Counted from the first letter of the stretch, positions 52,625-61,154 are shown. The stretch: DNA of 64,000 nucleotides from JBGSYJ01 sp041748075 (GCA_041748075.1 JBGTDX010000162.1:62001-126000), one strand, 5' to 3'. A program made the numbers and translations. Notes: generated by a model not told the origin, from the sequence alone.

Positions 52625-53839
52625 ATGCTCCTCCGCATCGCACTTCGCAACGTTCTCCGCAATCGCCGCCGCTCCGCCATGACGCTGCTCGTCATCGTCT
52701 TCGGCGCCGTTGCCCTCATCCTCTTCGGCGGCTACAAAGCCATCACCTTTCACAATCTTCGCGAGAGCACGATCCGCGGCCGGCTGGGACATCTCCAGGT
52801 GTATGCCGCCGGCTATGCGGCCGCCGAATCGGCAAAGCCGCTCGAGTACGCAATCGATGATGCGAAGACGATCCGTGACGAGATCGAGCGTCACCCGCAC
52901 GTGAAGATGACCGCCGCACAGATCGGCCTCATGGGCCTCATCAGCAACGGCGAAAAGTCGGAAACGTTCATCGCCACCGGTGTCGAACCGGAAAAAGAAA
53001 AGGAGATGCGAAGTCTCCGCGTCACGGAGGGAACTCAACTCCCGCCGGCCGAGCCCGATGCCGTACTCCTCGGCAAGGGACTCGCCGCCTCGATGAACGC
53101 GAAACCGGGCGATTACCTCACGCTCATGACGACGACCACAACCGGTTCGCTGAACGCGATCGACGTCCGGGTTGCCGGAATCTTCACCAGCGGCGTGAAG
53201 GAGTTCGACGACCGCGCAGTGCGAATCCCTATTGCCGGAGCGCAGCAGCTCATGCAGACGTTGCGTGTCGAGAAGATTCTCGTCTTCGTCGACGAGACCG
53301 ATCGCACCGGCGACGTTCGTAGCGATCTTGCCGAAGCGTTCACCGCGAATGGCTGGAAGCTGGAGATGAAGAACTGGTCGGAGCTCGCGCCCTTCTATCA
53401 CCAGGTTGTCGCCCTCTACAACGGGATCTTCGGCTTTCTCGGCTTCGTCGTCTTCGCGATCGTGATCTTCAGCGTCGCGAACACGGTCTTCATGTCCATC
53501 TTCGAGCGCACGCGCGAGATCGGAACCGTCATGGCGATCGGATCGAGCCGCTTCCGCGTCTGGCGCATGTTTTTCCTGGAGGGGCTCGTCATCGGAGGCC
53601 TGGGAGGAGTTGCCGGTCTCGTCGCCGGCGCGCTGCTCGCGGGAGCGATCAATCGGGGCAACGTCATGCTTCCCCCACCACCCGGCTACACTGCGGGCTA
53701 TCGGCTGGAGATCCTGCTCGAGCCTTCCGTGCTGATGACTGCGTTCCTGATTGCAGTCGTCACCGCGACGCTCTCCTCGATCATCCCCGCCATCAAAGCC
53801 TCGCGCATGAAGATCGTCGACGCGCTGGGTCACATCTGA
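52625..53839 (+). CDS. ABC transporter permease (FtsX/MacB fold)
   Basis: 404 aa. One N-terminal helix (SAMTLLVIVFGAVALILFGG), a large periplasmic domain (~residues 40-270), then three C-terminal helices (FGFLGFVVFAIVIFSVANTVFMSIFERTREIGTVMAIGSS is the FtsX signature). Works with the adjacent ATPase as a mechanotransmission-type exporter or lipoprotein extractor. Confidence 0.92.
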   Translation: MLLRIALRNVLRNRRRSAMTLLVIVFGAVALILFGGYKAITFHNLRESTIRGRLGHLQVYAAGYAAAESAKPLEYAIDDAKTIRDEIERHPHVKMTAAQIGLMGLISNGEKSETFIATGVEPEKEKEMRSLRVTEGTQLPPAEPDAVLLGKGLAASMNAKPGDYLTLMTTTTTGSLNAIDVRVAGIFTSGVKEFDDRAVRIPIAGAQQLMQTLRVEKILVFVDETDRTGDVRSDLAEAFTANGWKLEMKNWSELAPFYHQVVALYNGIFGFLGFVVFAIVIFSVANTVFMSIFERTREIGTVMAIGSSRFRVWRMFFLEGLVIGGLGGVAGLVAGALLAGAINRGNVMLPPPPGYTAGYRLEILLEPSVLMTAFLIAVVTATLSSIIPAIKASRMKIVDALGHI

Positions 53840-53870
53840 ATCCAATGGTCAAAGGGTAGGCGAAGCAGGT

Positions 53871-53955
53871 GTCATCCTGAGCGAAGCGAAGGATCCCCTC
53901 GGGACTCGCACGTCATGCAAGCAATCAGGGGATCCTTCGCTTCGCTCAGGATGAC
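53871..53955. repeat. Perfect 29-bp GTCATCC-family inverted repeat
   Basis: Arms 53871-53899 and 53927-53955 are exact complements (GTCATCCTGAGCGAAGCGAA plus GGATCCCCT) around a 27-bp loop. It lies inside the ABC/LolA gene cluster, between permease and lipoprotein-sorting gene, where the transcript would form a very stable hairpin. Confidence 0.92.
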
Positions 53956-53988
53956 AAGCGTTCGCTCGCCTTCAAAAGGAGCTTCACA

Positions 53989-54693
53989 ATGAGACTGTTC
54001 GTTCTGGTACTCGCATTGTTCACCTTGCCTCTAAATGCCGAGGATGCCTCGGCGATCCTGACGAAAGTGGATCAGTATCGAAGTCCTCTCGAGAGCTTCG
54101 TCATGGATGTCCAGCTGACGAGCCACCGCGGGTCCACCTCGGAGACTTCGCGTTTTCGCGTCTACGGGAAAGGGAACGACCGCAGCCTCGTCGAGTTCAC
54201 CGCGCCCGGCTCCGAGAAAGGCAAACAGCTGCTGATGCTTCGCGACGCGATGTGGATCTATCTGCCGAATGCGAGCAGGCCGGTTCGCATCTCACCACTT
54301 CAGCGGCTGATGGGGCAGGCCTCGAACGGCGATGTGGCGCGGACGAGTTTCAAGGTCGACTACACGGTGAGCGGTCTGACGCAGGAGGAATCGCACCGTG
54401 TACTCGACCTCGTTGCAAAGGATCCCTCGGTCTCCTATGCGAAGATCCGTCTGTGGGTGGATCGCGCGACGTACGAGCCGCGGCGCGCGGACTTTTACGT
54501 TGCGTCGGGGAAGCTCGTCAAGCGCGCGCGGTACACCGGATTCGACGTCATGGCCGGCCGTCGCATGGTCACACGCGTCGAGATTGAAGATCTGTTGCGC
54601 AAGGGTGAGAAGACCGTCATGACGTACTCGGCGCTCACCGCGCGCGACAACCCGGACAAGATGTTCTCCCGCGATTCACTGGGACGATGGTGA
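53989..54693 (+). CDS. LolA-like outer-membrane lipoprotein-sorting protein
   Basis: 234 aa. Signal peptide RLFVLVLALFTLPLNA. Sequence SFVMDVQLTSHRGSTSETSRFRVYGKG..., LMLRDAMWIYLPNASRPVRISPLQRLMGQASNGDVART and YDSLGRW-like close (MFSRDSLGRW) match the LolA-like family that accompanies such ABC exporters. It likely carries a hydrophobic cargo through the periplasm. AAAGGAG lies upstream. Overlaps the next gene by 7 bp. Confidence 0.88.
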   Translation: MRLFVLVLALFTLPLNAEDASAILTKVDQYRSPLESFVMDVQLTSHRGSTSETSRFRVYGKGNDRSLVEFTAPGSEKGKQLLMLRDAMWIYLPNASRPVRISPLQRLMGQASNGDVARTSFKVDYTVSGLTQEESHRVLDLVAKDPSVSYAKIRLWVDRATYEPRRADFYVASGKLVKRARYTGFDVMAGRRMVTRVEIEDLLRKGEKTVMTYSALTARDNPDKMFSRDSLGRW

Positions 54694-55769
54694 GACTTCT
54701 TCTCGGCGCACTCTTCGCGATGCTCGCATGTGCGGCATCCGCTGCGGAGTTTCGTTTCAACGGCTCGCTCTCCTCGGAAGTGCGCTCGACGCCTCTCGAC
54801 AACGGGTCGCCCCTCAATCCAGGCAACGTCGCGGACCTCGAAGAGGAGAGCGCGGCGGGCGACATCAACCTGTTCGCCGGTGCAACTTCCGACTCACGCC
54901 GGTGGCAGTTTCACTTCAAAGGGAGGGGAGAGGCGTCGACGACGGACGACGACGGCTTCGAGCTCGGCGAAGCATGGCTCCGGGTGAACGTCACGCCGTG
55001 GCTCGACGTCACAGCCGGGCGTGTCATCGAAAAGTGGGGCACCGGATACGCCTGGAACCCTGTCGCATTCATCAGTCCGGAAAAGAACCCCGCCGATCCC
55101 TCGGATCGGAGATCGGCATACAAAGGCCGCGAGATGATTCGCGCCGACGTCTTCGTGCGCGACTCCACCCTGTCGCTCTACGCACTGGAAGAAGGAGTAT
55201 TTGCTGCGCGCGGGTACCGGCTCGTCGGCGGCACCGACGTCGCCCTGCACCTGCGCGTTCAGGACGGCCACACCGACCCCGGCATCAGCCTCGCGCGCGT
55301 CTTCGGCGACGCACTCGAGCTACATGCCGAGGTCGCGCGGGATCGCGCGGTCGTCGGGGGACACTACACATTTGCACGCGGTACGAACGTGATGCTGGAG
55401 CTCTACAGAAACGGGGAAGGCCCTCGCGATGCCGACTGGAATGCATTCCGCCAGGGCGTCGCGTCCGCCTCTGACGGCCCGTCCCTCGGTCGAGTCGCCG
55501 CAACCTACGCGCCCCTCGCGATGGGACGGGAGTACGCATTCGTACGGCTGAGTCATCCCTTCACGCGCTCCTCTATAGATGTAGAGGCGCTCGCAATCGC
55601 CAACCTCCACGACGGCTCCATCATGGCGCGGTTCATGGTGTCGCGAACATTCGCGCAGCGTTTCTCGATCTACCTGCTCGACACCGAGTTCACCGGCCGC
55701 CAGGGCTCCGAGCTGTCCTACATGCCCATCGAACGCTCCACCGTCATCGGCGCGCGAATCTGGTTCTAA
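54687..55769 (+). CDS. Putative outer-membrane beta-barrel protein
   Basis: 360 aa. Signal peptide LLLGALFAMLACAASA. The mature part alternates hydrophobic and polar residues (FRFNGSLSSEVRSTPLDNG, WQFHFKGRGEAS, WLDVTAGRVIEKWGTGYAWNP) and ends STVIGARIWF with a terminal Phe, as barrel proteins do. Probably the outer-membrane acceptor of the ABC/LolA pathway. The gene order ABC-permease-LolA-barrel suggests a complete envelope route, substrate unknown. Confidence 0.72.
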   Translation: MVRLLLGALFAMLACAASAAEFRFNGSLSSEVRSTPLDNGSPLNPGNVADLEEESAAGDINLFAGATSDSRRWQFHFKGRGEASTTDDDGFELGEAWLRVNVTPWLDVTAGRVIEKWGTGYAWNPVAFISPEKNPADPSDRRSAYKGREMIRADVFVRDSTLSLYALEEGVFAARGYRLVGGTDVALHLRVQDGHTDPGISLARVFGDALELHAEVARDRAVVGGHYTFARGTNVMLELYRNGEGPRDADWNAFRQGVASASDGPSLGRVAATYAPLAMGREYAFVRLSHPFTRSSIDVEALAIANLHDGSIMARFMVSRTFAQRFSIYLLDTEFTGRQGSELSYMPIERSTVIGARIWF

Positions 55770-56076
55770 TGCATGATCGCGAGGACAAACGCCGTCGTGC
55801 TCTCCCTCTCCCCGCGAAGTCGGGGAGAGGGTGGCGCGCGGAATTCGCGGAGACGTTGCGAACTTGCGAGATCGTCGCGCGCCGGGAGAGGGGCGTTGCG
55901 AGCTTGCAACGACTTAAACCAATCGGCTGCATTCAAATTGCCTGCACGGCCCCTCTCCCCTTGCCCCTCTCCCCGTTCACACGGGGAGAGGGGAATGCGG
56001 CCCCTCGTCGTGCTCCGATGTCTCCTCATTCAAACACCCGGGCTGAGACCCTCCCCACACTACAATTGACCCTCCC
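55770..56076. repeat. Intergenic region with CCCCTCTCCCC/GGGGAGAGGGG inverted repeats
   Basis: Arms 55804-55813/55822-55831 and 55964-55974/55983-55993 form two short strong hairpins (e.g. CCCCTCTCCCC-G-TTCACA-C-GGGGAGAGGGG). The two hairpins are also mutually complementary. A GCGCGC stem and two GTTGCGAACTTGC-like copies lie between. No gene. Confidence 0.75.
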
Positions 56077-57186
56077 ATGAAAATCGAAAACCTCACATGG
56101 ATCGGCCTCCTGACCTGGCTGATCATCGCCGTGCCGAGTATCTATGCGGCGTTCACGAGCGGCCTGATGAACCGCTCCGAGGGATGGATCTGGCTGGGCT
56201 CCTTCGTAGCATTCATCGTCCTCTACCTCTTCGCAACGAAAACCAGCAGCACAACAACCCGCCTGATCCTCATCGCCGGCGAGAGCATCGCCGCCCTCAT
56301 CTGCATCGCACTCGCGGCGTCGGGCTTCCAGCCGATCCTCCTCGTCATCATCGCCGCGCAACTCGGCGTCCACAACTACCGCGCGGCACTGATCGCAACC
56401 GTCGTCCAGACCATCGCTCTCGCAACCGTCCTCAAACTCACCGATAACGAAGATGCCATCGCGATCGCGTTCGCATATTTCGCCTTTCAGCTCTTCGGCG
56501 CCTACACCGCCTCGGTCGCCCGCGCCGAATCCGAAGCCCGGCTCGCCCTCGCCGCCGTGAATGCCGAGCTCGAAGTCACCTCCGGTCTTCTCGAGATCAG
56601 CAGCCGCACCTCGGAGCGGCTGCGCATCGCGCGCGATCTGCACGACCTCGTCGGACACCATCTCGCGGCGCTCACTCTGAACCTCGAAGTTGCAAGTCAC
56701 CTCACCGAAGGAAAGGCGCGCGAACAGGTGGAGAAAAGCAGAGGGATTGCGAAGACGCTCCTCAGCGACGTGCGCGACGTCGTCAGCCGGATGCGCGAGG
56801 ATGATCCGGTGGACCTCGGCATCGCCCTTCGCGCGCTCCGCGATGCGATCCCGAGACCGGTGATTCACCTCGACCTTCCGAATGAGTTTCCCGTTCGAAA
56901 CAGCGCGGTCGCGCAGGTTGCGTTGCGCGCGGTTCAGGAGATCGTCACGAACACCGTGCGGCATGCCGGTGCGAAGAACCTCTGGCTTCGAATGGCGCTG
57001 CGCGAGTCCCAGCTCGAGATCGAGGCGCGCGACGACGGGGGAGGAGCGACGGCTGTGCAGTTCGGCAACGGGCTGCGGGGATTGCGTGAGCGCGTCGAAG
57101 ACGTCGGCGGCCGGCTCGATGTGTCGTCCGCGCCGGGAAGCGGCTTCACCGTGCATGTATCGCTGCCGCTGGAGGTGCGCTCGTGA
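56077..57186 (+). CDS. NarL-family sensor histidine kinase
   Basis: 369 aa. Five to six N-terminal membrane helices without an obvious sensor domain, then HisKA_3 with the phospho-His in RIARDLHDLVGHHLAAL, and an HATPase domain (VQEIVTNTVRHAGAKN; ARDDGGGA; NGLRGLRERVEDVGG). The membrane core may be the sensor, as in DesK-type kinases. Overlaps the regulator gene by 4 bp. Confidence 0.93.
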   Translation: MKIENLTWIGLLTWLIIAVPSIYAAFTSGLMNRSEGWIWLGSFVAFIVLYLFATKTSSTTTRLILIAGESIAALICIALAASGFQPILLVIIAAQLGVHNYRAALIATVVQTIALATVLKLTDNEDAIAIAFAYFAFQLFGAYTASVARAESEARLALAAVNAELEVTSGLLEISSRTSERLRIARDLHDLVGHHLAALTLNLEVASHLTEGKAREQVEKSRGIAKTLLSDVRDVVSRMREDDPVDLGIALRALRDAIPRPVIHLDLPNEFPVRNSAVAQVALRAVQEIVTNTVRHAGAKNLWLRMALRESQLEIEARDDGGGATAVQFGNGLRGLRERVEDVGGRLDVSSAPGSGFTVHVSLPLEVRS

Positions 57187-57824
57187 TCCGCGTCGCGCTG
57201 ATCGAAGATCAGACCATCGTGCGGCAGGGGCTGCGCAGTCTTCTGGAGCTCGTCGACGACATCACGGTCGTGGGTGAGGCGGCTGATGGAGAAGAAGGCA
57301 TCCGGCTGATCGATTCCGAGCGGCCGGACGTCGTGCTGCTCGACCTGCGGATGCCGAGGCTGGACGGAGTCGGAATGCTCCGGCGACTGCGCGAGCGCGG
57401 AACGGTACCTCCCGCATTGATCCTCACGACGTTCGACGATGACGCGATGCTGTTCGATGCCGTGCGGGCCGGCGCCAGGGGCTGGCTGCTCAAAGACGTA
57501 TCGCTCGAGCGTCTCACCTCGGCGATCCGGACGCTGGCCTCCGGCGGATCGTGCATCGAGCCGGCGATTACGGAGCGGATCCTCCGCTCGCTCGAGAAGA
57601 CCGACGTCGCGTTCGATTCCGCAGAAGTGACCGAGCCGCTGACCGACCGCGAGAAGACGATGCTGCGCTTTCTCGCAGGCGGCTACAGCAACCGCGAGAT
57701 CGCCGAGATGCTGCAGATCAGCGACGGCACGGTGAAGAATCACATCTCGAGCGTCCTGTCGAAACTCGGCGTCCGCGACCGCACGCGCGCCGTGCTGAAA
57801 GCAATCGACATCGGCCTGCTGTGA
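57183..57824 (+). CDS. NarL/LuxR-family response regulator
   Basis: 213 aa. Receiver with IEDQTIVRQGLR, phosphoacceptor LLDLRMPRLDG and LLKDVS. The C-terminal LuxR-type HTH reads LTDREKTMLRFLAGGYSNREIAEMLQISDGTVKNHISSVLSKLGVRDR. DNA-binding partner of the preceding kinase; target unknown. Confidence 0.95.
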   Translation: MIRVALIEDQTIVRQGLRSLLELVDDITVVGEAADGEEGIRLIDSERPDVVLLDLRMPRLDGVGMLRRLRERGTVPPALILTTFDDDAMLFDAVRAGARGWLLKDVSLERLTSAIRTLASGGSCIEPAITERILRSLEKTDVAFDSAEVTEPLTDREKTMLRFLAGGYSNREIAEMLQISDGTVKNHISSVLSKLGVRDRTRAVLKAIDIGLL

Positions 57825-57889
57825 GCCTGTGGCCAGATGTAAGCTGCCTGTAGGGGCGGGTTTCCAACCACTACTGTCCAAATTAGGTT

Positions 57890-58150
57890 TCGAAAGAACA
57901 ATAAGACGCTGGGGCGGACGACCAGAGGTACGCACTCAGTCCAGCCGGTCGCAATGTCGGTGAGTGTGAGCGTGTGAACGAACTGCCGGCCGCCCGAGTG
58001 TCGCAATGCGCGACCAGGTCCCCCTCGACGTAACCTGGCGGCGGAGCATCCCAGTCGGCGAAGGTGCGCACTGGCACCTGACGACGAACCAATGCCGTAC
58101 CCGGTAGCAAACTTGATGAGGCAACAACCCGGCTTCGGTAACAGTTCCGT
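57890..58150 (-). pseudogene. DDE integrase-core transposase fragment
   Basis: Reading the minus strand, one frame gives SSLLPGTALVRRQVPVRTFADWDAPPPGYVEGDLVAHCD. A second frame continues RQFVHTLTLTDIATGWTECVPLVVR. Together they match the start of an rve/DDE catalytic domain (Asp in ADWD/EGDLVAH and LTDIATG) of IS transposases, broken by a frameshift near 57980-58000. The rest of the gene is missing. It sits where the left arm of the first attC site should be, so it probably marks an insertion or rearrangement at the array edge. Confidence 0.7.
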
Positions 58151-58163
58151 TGAGTCAATGCGA

Positions 58164-58216
58164 GCTCTATACTAATTGGCGTGCGGTTCGCGCCGGTGAA
58201 CCGCAGGACGTTAGCC
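58164..58216 (+). other. attC right half-site (left arm missing)
   Basis: Nearly identical to the right half of the site at 59309-59412 (CTCTATACTA, CGTGCGGTTCGCGCCGGTGAAC), ending with GTTAGCC at 58210-58216. No matching left arm is found upstream; the transposase remnant occupies that place. Confidence 0.6.
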
Positions 58217-58328
58217 GGCTGGGATGCCACGACGATATCGGCGTTTGAACCAAACCGGGAGGTTTAACATCTTCCGCGGCTGAAGGGGCTATGAATTGAA
58301 GACGTTTCTCGTCACTTAGTCGGCGTTG

Positions 58329-58760
58329 ATGCTGCTCATTTGCGGGTGTGTACAGTCGCGAATAGGAGAATTCAACTTTCCTGGAGGGACACTTCAACAT
58401 GTTGTGCTTTCTAATGAGGTTGAATGGAGACCATGTCCCCAAAACTTGCCGTCAGGTTGTGAGATCGCTGTCCTGGAAGGAAATCCTCAGACTCCCGATC
58501 TATTTACGGTGCGTTTCAGGCTCGGTGATGGGTTTGTCATGCCAGCGCACACTCACCCCAACGATGAACGCGTGACGGTACTAAAAGGACGGATGTCCGT
58601 TGCCTTCGGCGTAGATGGATCGCGTGAAGACGCCAAGCAATTTGGACCAGGCGACTACTATGTAAATGCCCGAGGCGCGGTTCATACGGTTTGGGCAGAC
58701 GAATTATCGGAACTTCAGATTACCGGGATAGGTCCCTGGGAGGCTCATTTCGTGGAGTAG
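58329..58760 (+). CDS. Cassette-encoded cupin lipoprotein
   Basis: 143 aa from ATG 58329. MLLICGC is a short lipobox. The cupin fold has metal-binding PAHTHPNDERVTVL (His, His, Glu) and GAVHTVWAD (His). Just upstream, another frame encodes KTFLVT then stop (58318), which would complete a normal lipoprotein signal with AALMLLICGC; a one-base deletion may have shortened the signal peptide. Substrate unknown. First cassette of the array. Confidence 0.7.
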   Translation: MLLICGCVQSRIGEFNFPGGTLQHVVLSNEVEWRPCPQNLPSGCEIAVLEGNPQTPDLFTVRFRLGDGFVMPAHTHPNDERVTVLKGRMSVAFGVDGSREDAKQFGPGDYYVNARGAVHTVWADELSELQITGIGPWEAHFVE

Positions 58761-58809
58761 AAATGTCTCCCTAAGGCCGAAAGCAGGCATTTTAGGGAGC
58801 GCATATACC

Positions 58810-58908
58810 GCCCAACTAGCGGTTGCACCTGACGCGGGCTCGGTCGTGCTACCTTTACTCTCACGTTCTGCGCGTCGCCCGTGCCGGTGAACCGCAGATC
58901 CGTTGGGC
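58810..58908 (+). other. attC recombination site (cassette 1 end)
   Basis: GCCCAAC (58810-58816) pairs with GTTGGGC (58902-58908). Inside, GCGGTTGCACC pairs with GGTGAACCGC, leaving one extrahelical base, the usual attC layout. The length is 99 bp. Confidence 0.85.
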
Positions 58909-58922
58909 GTCAGAGGCCGCGG

Positions 58923-59255
58923 TTGATCACCTACTTCGGTGCAGAGCACGCCCTCGAGACCCACGGGGCGCAGATGACCGCGCTCCACTTCATGAAGGGG
59001 TTCCGCATCGGGTATTTCACGTTGCAGCCGGAGCAGACGGCCAATGCCGATGTGCGGCTTCAGAGCGGGCAGATGCCCAATCTGTTCGTGATCACCAAGG
59101 GCCGGGGTGTCGGCCACCCCGCCGCGCCCGCGGCTGCTGCGCGAGGCGCCCATCTCGTTCGCCACAAGCCGTGCACGAATGTCGTTCTGTTGGAGCCGGA
59201 ACTTGCGCGCTTGTTTCGCGATTCAACGACGGTGAACGAAGCACTCCGTCAGTAA
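58923..59255 (+). CDS. Cassette-encoded protein of unknown function
   Basis: 110 aa from TTG 58923, chosen because the upstream GTG (58881) lies inside the attC site. Sequence includes LITYFGAEHALETHGAQMTALHFM and NADVRLQSGQMPNLFVITKG. No family recognised. Cassettes often carry such orphan genes. Confidence 0.5.
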   Translation: MITYFGAEHALETHGAQMTALHFMKGFRIGYFTLQPEQTANADVRLQSGQMPNLFVITKGRGVGHPAAPAAAARGAHLVRHKPCTNVVLLEPELARLFRDSTTVNEALRQ

Positions 59256-59308
59256 CTCGTCGACCACGGACGGCCACGGACGGCCACGCTTGTTCCTCTT
59301 CATAACGG

Positions 59309-59412
59309 GCCTGACTAGCGGTTGCACCGGGCGCGAACCGGGTGTTGCTGTGTCTCCAGCTCTATACTATTCTCCGTGCGGTTCGCGCCGGTGAACGCCA
59401 AAATCGTTGGCC
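59309..59412 (+). other. attC recombination site (cassette 2 end)
   Basis: GCCTGAC (59309-59315) faces GTTGGCC (59406-59412). GCGGTTGCACCGGGCGCGAACCG and CGGTTCGCGCCGGTGAACGC pair over about 19 bp. Length 104 bp. Confidence 0.78.
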
Positions 59413-59419
59413 AGGCTAG

Positions 59420-60700
59420 GTGGAGCGCCGAGACATGCCGGGTATGAGTGATGCTGGCGATCCGAAATCCACAACCTTACGCATTGAGTTTGTCGATTCG
59501 CTCCGTGGCTTCGCCCTTCTCGGCGTGTTCTGGGCCAACTTGCTGATCTTCTCGGGCATCTCGTTTATGTCCCACGAGCACCGGGCGTCGTTGTTCGGCG
59601 GTCCTCTCGATGCACTTGCCTACTTCGGCGAACGGTTCTTCATCGAGAACAAGTTCATGGGGCTCTTCTCGTTTCTCTTCGGTATCAGCTTCTGGTTGTT
59701 TCTCAGCCGAGCCCAAAGCCGGAGTACGGCGCCAACAGCCCTTTTCTACAGGAGGATCTTCTGGCTGTTCGTGATCGGAGCTGTGCACGGCTGGCTCTTC
59801 TGGTGCTTCGACATCCTCCGTTTCTACGCTCTCTGGGCAACGCTGCTTCCGCTCTTCGTGCGAATGCCGTCAAGAAAGCTGCTGGGCATCGCTCTGGCTG
59901 CTGGCGTTCTGGTGCCGGCGTTAGTTTCAGGCGTGCAAGCATGGCTCCCCGGCCCGGCCGAGGGTGCAACCGACTACGACGCATTGGCGCTCGCGGCGTT
60001 TTCCCAGGGAAGCTATCGTGAAGTCCTCGCCGCCAACTGGCGGTATGACTGGCACCTGACGAACTCGATTTCTCAGATCGCATACCAGGTGGCGGTGTTC
60101 GGGCGGCTCCTGCTCGGGCTCTACGTTGCTCGAACGCTCGATCTGGGAAACCTCGGCGCGCATCGCACATTGCTACGACGAGTACTCCTCCTCGGGGGTG
60201 TGTGCGGCCTGGTCGGAAGCAGCATCTTCGCCGGAAACCTCCTCTCGAATGCTGGATCCGATCCCTGGTTGGCGTTCATTCGGCGGCTGGTCGTCGAAGG
60301 TGGTCAGCTGGGGCTGACGCTGGCCTACGCCTCGGCTCTGGCGCTTACGTTCCTGGTGACATACTGGAGACGCGTGATACTCGTGCTCGCTCCGATTGGC
60401 CAGATGGCGCTCACGTGGTACCTGTTCCAGACGGCTCTTGGGATTTGGATGTTCTACGGTTTTTCGGGTGGGCCAGCGCTCATGGGGAAACTCGGCCCCG
60501 CGTCGCTCGCTGCGCTGGGACTCGTGGGATTCGGCATGCAGGTTGTGATCGCTCACGGGTGGATGCGGCGACTCCGCTACGGTCCGGCAGAGTGGTGTTG
60601 GCGGAGTCTCACCTACGGGAGAGTTCAACCGTTCCTACGCCCCGTTTCAAAGGCTGGCCAACAACAGCATGCAGCGGACGGGGCTGCGCGCCGCCGCTGA
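59420..60700 (+). CDS. Cassette-encoded DUF418 membrane protein
   Basis: 426 aa with about ten membrane helices, large for a cassette. Typical DUF418: IEFVDSLRGFALLGVFWANL, NKFMGLFSFLFGISFWLFL, and C-terminal RLRYGPAEWCWRSLTYGRVQP. The last 16 or so residues (KAGQQQHAADGAARRR) are encoded by the attC site, which shows the gene ended inside the recombination site. DUF418 proteins are of unknown transport or envelope function. Start TTG/GTG around 59420; the cassette boundary is at 59406. Confidence 0.85.
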   Translation: MERRDMPGMSDAGDPKSTTLRIEFVDSLRGFALLGVFWANLLIFSGISFMSHEHRASLFGGPLDALAYFGERFFIENKFMGLFSFLFGISFWLFLSRAQSRSTAPTALFYRRIFWLFVIGAVHGWLFWCFDILRFYALWATLLPLFVRMPSRKLLGIALAAGVLVPALVSGVQAWLPGPAEGATDYDALALAAFSQGSYREVLAANWRYDWHLTNSISQIAYQVAVFGRLLLGLYVARTLDLGNLGAHRTLLRRVLLLGGVCGLVGSSIFAGNLLSNAGSDPWLAFIRRLVVEGGQLGLTLAYASALALTFLVTYWRRVILVLAPIGQMALTWYLFQTALGIWMFYGFSGGPALMGKLGPASLAALGLVGFGMQVVIAHGWMRRLRYGPAEWCWRSLTYGRVQPFLRPVSKAGQQQHAADGAARRR

Positions 60701-60715
60701 TGTTGAGCGTTAGGC
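60656..60715 (+). other. attC recombination site (cassette 3 end)
   Basis: GGCCAAC (60656-60662) pairs with GTTAGGC (60709-60715). AACAGCATGCAGCGG pairs with CCGCCGCTGATGTT. At 60 bp it is a classical short attC. Confidence 0.88.
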
Positions 60716-60733
60716 CACTACAGGAGGGTTCTC

Positions 60734-60991
60734 GTGAAGTTCATTTCTCTGCGCGTACGCAATGGTCTTACCGTTCACGGATACTCAGACGACAACTCGG
60801 AGATTGTAGAAGAGCATCACGACCAGGAGTTCGTGGAGAAGCTCATCTCGACTGACCGCATCCAGTCCGCAACTGAGAAGTACCTGCTCGTAACGTCCTC
60901 TCACGGGCGCGTCATGTACTGGGAGTACGACCTGAGCTTGGCCCAGCTCACCGACAAGCTCGCCAAGGCTGGTTACGTAGTGGCTAACTGA
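60734..60991 (+). CDS. Cassette-encoded small protein of unknown function
   Basis: 85 aa from GTG 60734, with AGGAGGG upstream. MKFISLRVRNGLTVHGYSDDN and KYLLVTSSHGRVMYWEYDLSLAQ suggest a small alpha/beta protein. Its stop lies in the next attC. No family recognised. Confidence 0.65.
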   Translation: MKFISLRVRNGLTVHGYSDDNSEIVEEHHDQEFVEKLISTDRIQSATEKYLLVTSSHGRVMYWEYDLSLAQLTDKLAKAGYVVAN

Positions 60992-61081
60992 ACGCTCCAC
61001 CTGGCCCGGGCACGCGTTGTCGCTGCTCAACCTTGCTACAATCTGGAGCGTGCCCGGGCAGATCAGCTCGGGTCGTTAGGC
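60982..61081 (+). other. attC recombination site (cassette 4 end)
   Basis: GGCTAAC (60982-60988) faces GTTAGGC (61075-61081). CCCGGGCACGC and GCGTGCCCGGG give a perfect 11-bp inner stem. Length 100 bp. Confidence 0.85.
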
Positions 61082-61154
61082 GACCCGTGCAACACGGAAC
61101 GCAGTTCTAGTTGACGCCAGACACCCGGTTTCTGCGGCTGGCATTTCTCTCGCG

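Noticed and set aside
52478..53845. 455-aa minus-strand ORF antisense to the ABC permease
   Set aside because: Composition is Asp/Arg/Glu-rich reading of the opposite strand and the plus-strand permease has clear FtsX features.
57740..58006. 88-aa minus-strand ORF as an intact gene
   Set aside because: Its middle is the frameshifted continuation of a transposase; both ends are unrelated sequence, so it is annotated as a pseudogene fragment.
58881..58922. Earlier GTG start for the second cassette ORF
   Set aside because: It lies within the attC recombination site, so the cassette protein cannot begin there once the cassette is mobile.
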